NCBI GenBank assembly: GCA_026120185.1
Contig: JANUWF010002362.1
Location: 992,001-1,056,000, forward strand
DNA: 64,000 nt
Source: Voacanga thouarsii
Lineage: Eukaryota; Streptophyta; Magnoliopsida; Gentianales; Apocynaceae
Direction of reading: 5' to 3'
The notes beneath the pieces are model-generated. The model was not told the origin of the DNA and made no database searches. It saw only the letters and a program-made list of their open reading frames with translations. The position numbers were made by a program, and so were the translations under genes. The number at the start of each line of letters is the position of its first letter. Position 1 is the stretch's first letter. Shown in pieces: positions 34,736-45,087 of this stretch.

Positions 34736-35138
34736 CTCTCTACCGGTGCCAAATGGGCTATGGGCATCCTCCCCTGTTTTGTTGCACTTCAAAACTTGCT
34801 TCTTAGACCTCCATTCCATTTCTTTGTGTTTCCTTGATCTTCTAAATGAAACATTAGTCGTCTTGAGCCCTTTTTGATACTCCTTTGGACTTTAATCGTT
34901 GTTTAAAGGTTGGTCTGATCCTCTACATGGATTGTTACTTTTGTTGTGCATTTTTTGGCCCATTCTTTTCCATTCATCTCTTCATAATCTTCTTGGACCT
35001 AGGTTTGTTGAATTTGTTGTCTTGAAAACTCCCTTGATTCCTCTTGAATGTTTCTCTTACCCATGGTACCATGAAGTGTGATTTTGTTCTTCTTCCCTCT
35101 TCTTAAAAATGGCGTTCATACCTAATTTGATTCCTATC
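34736..35138 (-). repeat. NA1 5' LTR, right piece
   Basis: It continues the NA1 LTR after COP-1 (CTCTCTACCGGTGCC...ATTCCTATC) and aligns with 7252-7652. The terminal TATCA is altered to TATCTA, so the edge is uncertain by a few bases. Confidence 0.82.
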
Positions 35139-35140
35139 TA

Positions 35141-36700
35141 TGTGTTCTATACAAAATGTTGAAGGCAAAAAAGTGCCTACATAGAGTGATGAATATGACA
35201 GTGAGGATACTACAAAAATGACTTTAAATTTTCAGGCAATGAATATACTATACTGTGTTGTTTTTGCTAACAAATACAACAACGTTAGTGGTTGTTATTT
35301 AGCATATAAAATGTGAAAATTATTTGATATCACCCATGAAGGGACAAATCAAGTAAAGGAATCAAAGTTAGGACTCCTAGTCCATGACTATAAGCTATTT
35401 ACCATGAAACTAAATGAGAACATAACTAATACGTTCACTGGATTCACAAACATTATGAATGGATTAAAGGAATATGGGAACATCTAGTCTTTTGGAGAGT
35501 AAAATAGAAAAATTATCAATGCCTTGCCAAAAAGCTAGCAGCCTAAGACCCTCGCTATGGAAAAATCTTAAGACTTGAATAATCTACCAACCGAATAGCT
35601 GATTAGGTATCTCTTGACTCATGAATTGAAACTCAAAAAGTGTTAAGAACATGATGATGATGATGATGATGATGATGATAGAGGCAAAATAGGAACTGCC
35701 TTAAAAGCTGCTGATGATGAGCCTAACAGTGAACTATCCTATGGCACTGATTTAGACACCAAAGAATTGGCCATGGTTGTTAGAAACTTCAAGAAGATGT
35801 TCAGAAAAAAGAAACTTCAAAAAGAGCAAGAAATTTATCAAAAAGAAAGGACAAACTTCATCATTCAAACCTCAATATTATGAATGTAAAAGTACAGATC
35901 ATTTTATTGCTGACTATCCAATAGCTAAAGAAAGAGAGGTCAAACAGAATAAAAAGAAAAGAAAGGACATTAAAGTAAAAAAAGGAAAAGGACTGATCGG
36001 GACTTGGGATCAAGATGGACTCGAAACTTAAAAAAAAAATTTAAGTCAGAAACTAAAACAGCCAATATATACTTCATGCCTTTCAGAGAAAAAGTAAATC
36101 TTACTCCTTCTAATTCTATATTTGAATTACACGATATTGCTTGTGAAAATTTTGATGATCTGAATGAGCTTCTTGTTAACATGTTCCATGAACTCAAAAA
36201 GCTGTCTCAAAGAAGCAAGAAAATGAAATTGAAGATTGATTTCTTGTTAAATGACAATGCTAAGCTACTAAGTGAGAACAAAGCTCTGCTTAATTCTATT
36301 AACTATTCAAATATAGAAAAGAATGTTTTCTCAACTTCTTTATATTGTATGTCACTTGAGAAAAATGCTTATGTGACAAAGTAATATCTCTTGAAATTAT
36401 ACTTAGTGATTTTGATGACATGAAAAAGAGAGTTGATGATCTTTCTACATATATTGAGAAGTTCACAAATGGCAAAAACAATCTAGATAGATTACTTGGA
36501 ATATAACATGTAGTAGGAGATAGAAATGGTCTCAAATATGGGCATGTGAACAAAGCTGAAAATTACAAATCATATTTTGTGAAAGCTAGTTCTTCATACA
36601 TTACTCATACTTGTTGTACATATTGTGGCAAAATTGGACACAACACATCTATGTGTCATGTTAGGAAGAAAGTAGAATCCGATGGGAAAATAGTGTGAAG
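35141..36700 (+). pseudogene. gag: SIRE-A gag, main piece
   Basis: This continues the Gag cut at 6500: homology to SIRE-B resumes at SDEY/TTKMTLNFQAMNIL and THEGTNQVKESKLGLLVHDYKLFTM. The first zinc knuckle has lost two cysteines (YYECKSTDHFIADYP near 35877-35920, against CFECKSMDHFIANCP in SIRE-B), both TGT to TAT. The second knuckle, CTYCGKIGHNTSMC (about 36616-36657), is intact. A (GAT)n run (35651-35680) encodes or disrupts an acidic stretch. A coiled-coil-like segment is open at 36004-36384. Confidence 0.85.
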
Positions 36701-36794
36701 AATTAAAGGAACCATTACTAACCCTCATGGACCCAAGAAAAAATGGGTAACAAAAGTCACTCTTCCATCTTGTGTTCAGGTATATTTACCACAA

Positions 36795-38200
36795 ATGATG
36801 AGCTCCACAAAGTGGTTCTTGAATAGTGGATGCTCTAGATATATGACTACAAATGCTGCACTAATTGGAGATATTCAAGCTACAAATGATGGATTTGTCA
36901 TCTTTGGAGATAAGAAAAAGGGAAAAATACTTGGCATATGCAATATTAGTAAGGGATCCTCCACTATTATTAAGCAAATATTCGTGATTGATGGATTGAA
37001 GTACAACTTGCTTAGTGTTAGCCAATTATGTGACAATGGTTGTAAGGTTAAATTTGAAAAGGATTCATGTACTATCATTGATAATTCTAGTAATAAAATT
37101 ATTTTTATCGTAAACCATATTGGTAACGTCTATGTATGATATATTGATGATCTTATTGCTCATGATATAAAATGTCCTTCCATGAATGAAGATGATGGCT
37201 ACCTTTGGCATAGAAGGCTAGGCCATGTATCTATTGACTTTCTAAATAGATTATCTTCAAAAGAGCTTGTTAGAAGACTGCCCAAAATGAAATATGATAA
37301 ATACCAAATGTGTGATGCTTGCCAATTGGGAAAATAAACCAAAATATCCTTTAAACTCAAGAAAATAATTTCAACCTCAAAACCTCTTGAACTTATACCT
37401 ATGGATTTATTTTGACCTATAAGGACTACTAGCCTTGGTTGTAAGAGGTATGATTACGTATTAGTAGATAATTTTTTTAGATTTACGTGGACCTTATTTC
37501 TTGCACAAATGGATGAAGCATTTTCTGAATTTTCAAAGTTACTCAACTATGTTCAAAATTCTGTTGGGCGCAAATTGATTTCAATTAGAAGCGATAATGT
37601 TAGAGAATTTGCAACCATGAAGTTACAAAATTTTTGTGATAAGAATGGTTTTTTTCATAACTTTTCAGCTACAAAACTCCTCAACAAAATAGTGTAGTTG
37701 GAAAAAAAAAAATAGGACTTTACAAGAAATAGCAAGATCAATCTTTTGTGAAAACTCCCTTCCAAAATATCTCTGGGCAGAAGATATAAATATAGCATGC
37801 TACATTGTGAACAGAGTTATGCTAAGGCCTTTTCTTAGGAAAACACCCTTTGAACTTATACTTGACAAAGTTCCATCCATTTCATATTTCAAAATTTTTG
37901 GATGCAAATGCTTTGTTCTCAATACTCGAGACAATCTTGGTAAATTCAATAGTAAATTGGATGAGGCTATATTTCTTAGATACTCTTCCAACAAACAGGC
38001 ACATAGAATGTACAATAAAAGAACTCTATGTGTGGAAGAATCCGTACATGTTGTATTTGATGAATCTAACATATATTCCTCTAGAAAAGATGATAATGAT
38101 GTAAGTACTTCAAAGGAAAATGTCATTGAACATCATAAAGCTCCATCACTTCACAACCACGCTAAAGAAAGAAGAATTGGAAAAATAGAAACCTGAAGAT
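36795..38200 (+). pseudogene. pol: SIRE-A protease and integrase
   Basis: The protease starts KWFLNSGCSRYMT: the catalytic Asp of Asp-Ser-Gly is Asn (codon 36822-36824). It continues to NLLSVSQLCDNGCKV. The integrase has HRRLGHVS, CDACQLGK then a stop, PMDLF, LVDNFFRFTW and IRSDNVREF. A poly-A expansion and frame shift near 37700 fall at the third catalytic region. The C-terminal frame (37807-38196) gives LRPFLRKTPFELILDK and YSSNKQAHRMYNKRT. Confidence 0.87.
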
Positions 38201-39880
38201 AGCGAGTAAAGAGCTAAAGATCATGTTGATCAAAGTCTGCCAAAGGAATGGAAATACAAACTTAGATATTCAAAAGAACAAATTATTGAAGATCCGAGCT
38301 GTGGTGTCAAAACTGGATGGTACTTTATTGATAATTTCATCTTACTTTCACGTATTGAACCTGATTGCATTGATGTGGCTTTGTGTGATGATTTTGGGAT
38401 TATGGCCATGCAAGAAGAATTAAATCAATTCGAAAGAAATCAAGTTTAAAAACTTGTTCCTAGACCACATAACCAACCCGTGATTAGTACCAAGTGGGTA
38501 TTTAGAAATAAACTTGATAAGCATGGTGTTGTTGTTACAAACAAAGCTAGACTCGTTGTCCAAGGATTCAATCAAGAGGAGGGTATTGATTATGATGAGA
38601 CATTTTCACCCATTGCTAGACTAGAATCCATTAGAATGTTACTTGCTTTTACATCTTTCAAAGGTTTCATGCTTTATCAAATGGACGCTAAAAGCTCCTT
38701 TTAAATGGTTTTATTGATGAAGAAGTTTATGTGGAACAACCCCCAGGTTTTATTCATGAACATTTTTCAAATTATGTTTATAAGTTTTCCAAAGCCCTTT
38801 ATGGTCTAAAACAAGCTCCACGAGCTTGGTATGAAAAACTTAGTGGTTTTATTCTCTCAAAAGGATTTTCAAGAGGATTGATTGACACTACATTGTTCAT
38901 TAAAGTAGAAAAATTCTGATGATCTCTTAATTCTTCAAATATATATTGATGACATTATTTTTGGAGCTACTAATGAATTTTATGTAAGAAGTTTGCAAAG
39001 ACTACACAACAAGAGTTTGAAATGAGTATGATGGGAGAACTCAACTTCTTTATCGACTTACAAATTAAGCAAATCAAGGATGTGATTCTTCTAAATCAAG
39101 CTAAATATGCTAAATAATTGCTCAAAAGGTTTGGAATGGACCAAGCAAAGGAAATCAGTACACCTATGAGCACTTCACTAAAGCTTAACAGAGATGAAAA
39201 GGGTAAGAAGGTAGATAAATCGAAATATCGAGTTATGATTGGAAGTCTTCTAGATGTCACTGCTAGCCATCCAAATATCATGTTTTGGGTTTGTGCAAGA
39301 TTCCAATCTTATCCTAAAAAGTCACACTTGTATGTTGTAAAACGTATTTCTAGATATGTAGTTGGGCATATGATTATGGTCTACGGTATCCTAGAACTAA
39401 TTCTTTTGATATAACATACAAGGATGTAGATTATGCTTGTTGTAAAGTTGAAAAAAAAAGTACAAGTGGGCATTGTCAATTTCTTGGATATTCATTAGTC
39501 TCTTGGTACAGCAAGAAGCAAGCTTGTGGGTCCCTTTCAACAACCGAAGCATAATATATAGCCGCGGGAAGTTGTTGTACTTAAATTTTATGGATGAAAC
39601 ACACTTTACTCGATTTTGGTCTTGATTTTAAGTTTATTCCAATTCTGTGTGACAACACTAGTGCAATAAATTTAACTAAAAGTCTTGTTCAACACTCAAG
39701 AACTAAGCACGTATAGATTAAACATCATTTTATTCGAGATTATATGCTTAAGGATTATGTTTGTGTTGAATATATTTTTACTAATGAACAACTTACAGAT
39801 ATATTCACCAAACCACTGGCTGAAGATAGATTTAATCATTTGAGGAGAGGCTTAGAAATACCCGATTATGTAACTAGCAA
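38200..39880 (+). pseudogene. pol: SIRE-A reverse transcriptase and RNase H
   Basis: RT segments: TKWVFRNKLDKHG, KARLVVQGFNQEEG, FSPIARLESIRM, YQMDAKSSF then a stop and frame shift near 38701, YGLKQAPRAWYEKL, and the palm motif IYIDDIIFGA (about 38938-38968). RNase H: MIGSLLDVTASHPN, SLVSWYSKKQACGSLSTTEA, then stops, and YIFTNEQLTDIFTKPLAEDRF (39744 onward). Numerous stops and two or more frame shifts are present. Confidence 0.88.
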
Positions 39881-40654
39881 TTTTCTTTTGCTGGAGTTAG
39901 TTGTTTATTCTTGCCAGACCCTGAAAAAATCTGATTTTGGATGGAGATGTTGGATGCTAAAATTAGACGAAGTGAATCCAAAAACCCCTCACTAGAACCA
40001 CCTCTTAAATTAAAATACTCTATGACGAAATCGGATGGGTATTTTGGACTAAGTTTCAAGTAAAAAATTGCAATATCCTATAGCCACGTGTGACCCATAT
40101 TTAGACAGATAAATTGAATGGACAATTTTTGTGCCCAAACTTTTCAAATTTTCGAACTCTAAATATCTATGACTTTTGCCCATTTTAGCCGCAAATACGC
40201 TATCTCCGTCAAAATATCTTTTCAAATCTATGAAAAATCACCTTTTCAATGTAATTGATTATACTTATCTACTCAAAACCTTGTAAAGCCTAAAGGATTT
40301 CAAACCCACTTGAATTATTTTCTCTTTTTTAAATATAAATTCATCATCCTTTTCTTTCCTCTGAACATCATTCTTATGCCAAAACTAGATAAACTAAACC
40401 CTTCAAATTTCATCTGCCAAGGCTAAACTTGGTTAGGTCATAGGCTCATTGAGCCCGATTTATAAGACTACGCTTAAACTTTCTAATTTTCTAATATTAT
40501 TTCATAATCACTCCTTGAGCTTTATGATTGAGAGATCGCACATCAAATGAATATAAATTCTTATATCTCTCGATTTAACATGTTCATACAAGATTACCTT
40601 TTTTTTTTCTTATTACAATCCATCAAGTTTGTCATCATTCAAAAAGGGAGAGAT
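39881..40654 (+). other. SIRE-A 3' region lacking the third ORF
   Basis: The pol-to-LTR distance is about 0.7 kb against 3.2 kb in SIRE-B. An ATG at 40376 (MPKLDKLNPSN...) sits in a context like the SIRE-B ORF start, and 40510-40654 resembles the last part of the SIRE-B 3' region (TTTGTCATCA, AAAAAGGG). The body of the ORF appears deleted. Confidence 0.6.
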
Positions 40655-42044
40655 TGTTAGTCTGAAGGGCTTTCTTTTGTGTTTTGATAAATGACAAATG
40701 TTGATATGGACTAACATGTGTGATTTGCATGTAATAGGATTTTTAGATTATGATAAGTTTGACCACGATTCTTCCAATCTTACAAAAAGGATTGCTAATC
40801 AACTTATAGATAATGAAATGCAAGAAGGATTGATTAAGTCAAGATCCTGTTTAAAGAAGTTGCATACCATAAAGACTTTTGAAGAATTATATACTTGGAA
40901 ATTATAGTTAAGGTATTATTTTTATTTTCTATGTCTCTTTACCTTCAGTTCAATTTATTTCGAATTGAAGCACTAAAATTTATTTTAAAAAGAGGGTATT
41001 TTTAATCCATTTTTTTTTTATCACAAAAAGAACTTTAGAAGAAAAGCTTTTGACTCTATAAAAACATGGTTGAATTGTTTGGGATGGACATCTAGATCCA
41101 AAGTCTGTTTCTAATTTCTAAATCCAAAGTTATTCAAAATATACTTTCTGCAACAAAGTGTTGATTTGAACGCGCTTTTTAGATGCACACTTTTTTATCT
41201 TGTGAGTCCAAAATTCTATGAAACTTGACAATAACAACTAGTTGTTACTAACCATTGTAGTCTAGATTTTTGCCCCTATAAAAGCCATTTAAACGCTATA
41301 TCCAGAAGGGATTCATACTAACACTTTTAAAAATATCCTATGATATTTGAAAAACAAAAATCCTTCATTTACATTGTGCTTCAAAGTGGGATCTATTATT
41401 GTAAAGGTAAAAATGTGAAGCTGCTTTAGTTGGTGTATATTTGCTCAATCTGTGAGCTATTTATGTATTCTCTTTTTAATCTAAATCATGTCAAGGTTTA
41501 AGAAATAAAACCTAATTAGGGTGAGCCTTGATTGTTGGGTGTATAGAGGTTGGAAGTAAAACCAAGTATGGTGACCCTCTATTGTAAGATTGGTATTACA
41601 TATCACCATTGATTTGGGAAAAAGGTTTTAATAGCTGAGTTAATATCCTTAAATGTGTGCTTAAGGTAGTGGATGTAAATCTTTTCATGATCGAACCACT
41701 ATAAATCTTTTGATCTATTCTTTTGCATTTATTTCGAATTCTATAATTGAAATTTCACTGTTCATCTAACTAGAAAACATATGATTTCCATCTGCATTTG
41801 CTGATTTAGTTAAAGATATTTATGTTGAAGAGTGAACTGTTGATGATGCACTATCTGTTTTCTTTGACATAGTCTACTTTCCCATCATTTAGTGAAACTT
41901 TGAAAGATCCCTAACTACATTTAAATCTCTTCTCTTGTGAAATATATCCATTTTCGGTTTCTTTCTAGATATTCGAAAGTCTTTGAAAATTTTGTATTTG
42001 TTTGTCATAAACCTTATTCACCCCCCCCCTTCTAAGGTTTATCA
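40655..42044 (+). repeat. SIRE-A 3' LTR
   Basis: TGTTAGTCTGAAGGG...AAGGTTTATCA. The TATA box TATAAAAG is at 41277-41284 and the two hairpin units at 41492-41530 (CAAGG/CCTTG) and 41544-41581 (TAGAGG/CCTCTA). Confidence 0.9.
41492..41581 (+). promoter_or_regulatory. SIRE-A leader hairpin pair (3' LTR)
   Basis: This is the better-preserved copy of the pair at 5720-5808, about 215 bp downstream of the TATA box. Both outer stems pair exactly, with an inner ACC/GGT or CCT/AGG stem and a TAAAACC core. Confidence 0.55.
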
Positions 42045-42049
42045 CATGT

Positions 42050-43110
42050 GTTTCTTTGCCCATGGTTCTTGTTTTCCCAAGAACTATAACTTTATGAGTT
42101 TAGTGGGAGAGGAAAGGAGTGTATATTAGTGGAGCAGTAAGATTTCAAAATGAAAATTTATATTTTTCAAAATGTGAATAATTTGTGGAAAGTGAAATTG
42201 ATACAAGGAGGGGGGGGGGGAATATACTACAGTAGAAAGAAAGCTAGTTTTAAAATTTTACTACATGATTGGATTAATTTTTTATAAAGAAAAACAAATG
42301 AATGAGAGGGAAATGGAGGAATTAAAGGTATATTTGCATCTCTATTTACAATCTAATCTAAAACTACTTTAATTTAAAAAAATATTATTTTATATATTAT
42401 CATATCTTGAAAACTATCACTTACTCATAACACATCATATTCTCTATTTTGATTTCATATTGGACTCTACTTGACTTACATATTTGAGAAGTAAGCATTG
42501 ATCATATTTTATCTTTCTATAGATTCAAAACAAGGTATCACTATTTTTAAGAAATATTTTTTTCTTCTAAACTTTTACAACTAACTTGCTCCATTTTAGA
42601 CGTATAAATTTTACTATTCCCTCAATCATATTATTAACCTCTTTAACTGAAAAGGTTAAAATAATATCTTATTAAGAGTCAAACACTTTCTTAAATCTTT
42701 ATACTAGGTTTTAAAAAAATCTCAAATCTAAATAAACAAAGAGGACGTGATAAGATTGCAATATTGTATTGTACAATTAAATAATTTACAAACAAAAACA
42801 AAATTACAAACATATAAAATATTTAGTTAAAAATATTGTTATGAAGAATAGGTACAATAGTCCTTAAATATTTTTCCCCCATTATATTCCAACGTAAAGG
42901 CCTTTTTTTAAGTTTTTGACCAGAAAGTCTTTTCTACTATTTTTACAACTTTTAGGTGGAAATGCATTTTGTCTATTTTACATTTGTTAACTAATTGCAA
43001 GAATGGAAAGGGAAGTTTGAAAATCCATCCAATTTGATTTCATATTCCACCATAGCGGTAATTATATTATGGTTTGGGATCATATTGTAAATATTTAAAA
43101 CTTTAGAGAT
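42050..43110. other. CACTA-1 interior, no gene seen
   Basis: This AT-rich stretch follows the SIRE-A 3' flank. On the minus strand it lies upstream of the captured exon at 4597-4818 once SIRE-A is removed, so it could hold that fragment's upstream region. I see no open frame, domain or splice pattern I can support. There is a G run at 42211-42220. Confidence 0.5.
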
Positions 43111-43126
43111 CAATGTGTTAAATATA

Positions 43127-43170
<44 letters not shown>

Positions 43171-43310
43171 TATACATACGTACATATATATAAATACCAA
43201 AAACCTAATACATTTACAAGGATAGGCGTATCAAATTAACGATCCAACCGTTAGTATATATATATATATATATATATATAGATAGATAGATAGATAGATA
43301 TACATACATA
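43127..43310. repeat. (TA)n and (GATA)n microsatellites at array start
   Basis: A (TA)n run at about 43131-43166 and another at 43255-43280 followed by GATAGATAGATA form the edge of a tandem duplication of about 130 bp (43120-43250 and 43251-43381). Confidence 0.8.
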
Positions 43311-43489
43311 CATATATATATATCCCAAAAACCTAATACATTTACAAGGATAGGCGTATCAAATTAACGATCTAACCATTAGATTTGTTGAAATTGCTAA
43401 AAAAAAATGTTGTGACTAAATTTAAAGATAATTGGATATATTTTGGCAAGTAATCTTGCATAATATCTATATATGAATATATGAATATG

Positions 43490-43492
<3 letters not shown>

Positions 43493-43527
<35 letters not shown>
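43493..43527 (+). repeat. (AC)n microsatellite in the array
   Basis: A run of about 17 AC units replaces the AACCTAA box of one monomer. Confidence 0.9.
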
Positions 43528-43529
<2 letters not shown>

Positions 43530-44644
43530 CATGTCAAATTAACGTTCCAACTATTAGATTTGATAAAATTACTTAAAAAAAATTATAAACAAATTTAAAG
43601 GTAATCGGATATATTTTGTCACAAAAATCTATCTTAATCTCTATAAAAATACCGTAAATCTAACATATTTAGAATGATACGGACATCAAACTAACGATCC
43701 AACCATTAGATTTATTAAAATTACTAAAAAAAAAATCTTATGTCCAATTTTAAAGGTAATCGGATATGATTTGCCACATTATCCAGTATAATCTCTATAT
43801 CAAAGTCCAAAACCTAACGCCTCTACAAAGATTAATATATCAAATTAATGATCCAATCATTAGATTTTTTTGAAGTTGCTAAAAAAAAAAGTATTATGTC
43901 CAAATTTGAAGGTAATCGGATATGATTTGCACATGATGTAGCATAATCTCTACATAAAAGTCCAAAACCTAATGCATTTACAATGATTATCATATCAAAT
44001 TAACGATCCAATCATTCAATTTGTTTAAAGTTCTAAGAGACATATTATGTCTACATTTGAAGGTAATTGGATATGATTTGCTACATAATCTAGCATAATC
44101 CCTATATAAAACCCCAAAACCTAACGAATTTAGAAATATTAGCAAATCAAATTGACAACCCAACCATTTAATTTGTTAAATTGATTTTAAAAAATGTATC
44201 ATGACCAAATTTGAAGGTAATCGGGTACATTTTACCACATGATCTAACATAATCTCTATATAAAATGCCTAAAACCTAACACATTTACAAATTTTGGCAT
44301 ATCAAATTAGTGATCCAACTTTTAAATTTGATAAAATTGCTAACAAAAGTATTACGTCCAAATTTGAAGGTAATCAGATATGATTTGCAACATGATCTAG
44401 CATAATCTCAACATAAAAGCCTAAAACCTAACGCATTTACAAAGATTAATTTGTCAAATTAACAATCTAGCCGTAGGATTTGATAAACTTGCTAACAAAA
44501 GTATTATGTCCAAATTTGAAAGTAATTGGATATGATTTACCACGTGATCTTGCACAATTTTCATATAAAAGCCGAAAGCTTAAAGCATTTAGAAACATAA
44601 GCGTATCAAATTAATGATTGAACCATTAGATTAGTTAAAATTGC

Positions 44645-44646
<2 letters not shown>

Positions 44647-44679
<33 letters not shown>
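44647..44679. repeat. (TA)n microsatellite in the array
   Basis: The TA run expands the poly-A part of one monomer. Confidence 0.85.
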
Positions 44680-44683
<4 letters not shown>

Positions 44684-45045
44684 CAAATTTGAAGGTAATC
44701 GGACATGATTTGCAATATGATCTAACATAATCTCCATATAAACGCCCAAAACCTAACACATTCAAATTAACTAGCAGATCAAATTAACGATCCAATTGTT
44801 AGATTTGTTAAAATTGCTAAAAAAGTATTATGACCAAATTTGAAGGTAAATGGATATGATTTGCCACATGATCTAGTATAATTTTCATATAAAAGCCCAA
44901 AATTTAACACATTTACATTGATTATCATATCAAATTAATGATATAAACCATTAGATTTGTTAAAATCGCTAAAAAAAAGTATTATGTTCAAATTTGAAGG
45001 TGATCATATATGTTTTGCCACATGATCTATCATAATATCTATATG

Positions 45046-45048
<3 letters not shown>

Positions 45049-45085
<37 letters not shown>
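45049..45085 (+). repeat. (AC)n microsatellite in the array
   Basis: The corresponding place nine monomers later (about 46480-46520) has a diverged AT/AC-rich stretch of the same kind, supporting the higher-order duplication. Confidence 0.88.

Positions 45086-45087
<2 letters not shown>

Larger units (their letters stand above)
6501..35138 (-). mobile_element. NA1, gag-protease-only LTR element (minus)
   Basis: LTRs lie at 6501-7654 (3') and 11080-11831 plus 34736-35138 (5', split by COP-1). They start TGATA and end TATCA, a perfect 5-bp inverted terminus. A tRNA-Met-type primer site lies next to the 5' LTR on the minus strand, and a polypurine tract lies next to the 3' LTR. The internal region is only about 3.4 kb and encodes gag and protease but no RT, RNase H or integrase. 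This is the pattern of TR-GAG-type non-autonomous elements. The insertion site is SIRE-A gag; the target duplication is not clean (ATTTG before, TATG-like after). Confidence 0.8.
4897..42044 (+). mobile_element. SIRE-A, Sirevirus-type Ty1/copia element (interrupted)
   Basis: Two LTRs (4897-6278 and 40655-42044) share the start TGTTAG...AGGGCTTTCTT and flank a tRNA-Met-type primer site, gag, protease, integrase, RT and RNase H in copia order. Left flank CATTT (4892-4896) and right flank CATGT (42045-42049) match at 4 of 5 bases, consistent with an aged target duplication. NA1 interrupts gag at about 6500. By eye the LTRs differ at about 13% of the first 250 bases, so the insertion is old. The downstream third ORF present in SIRE-B is missing here. 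Confidence 0.85.
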
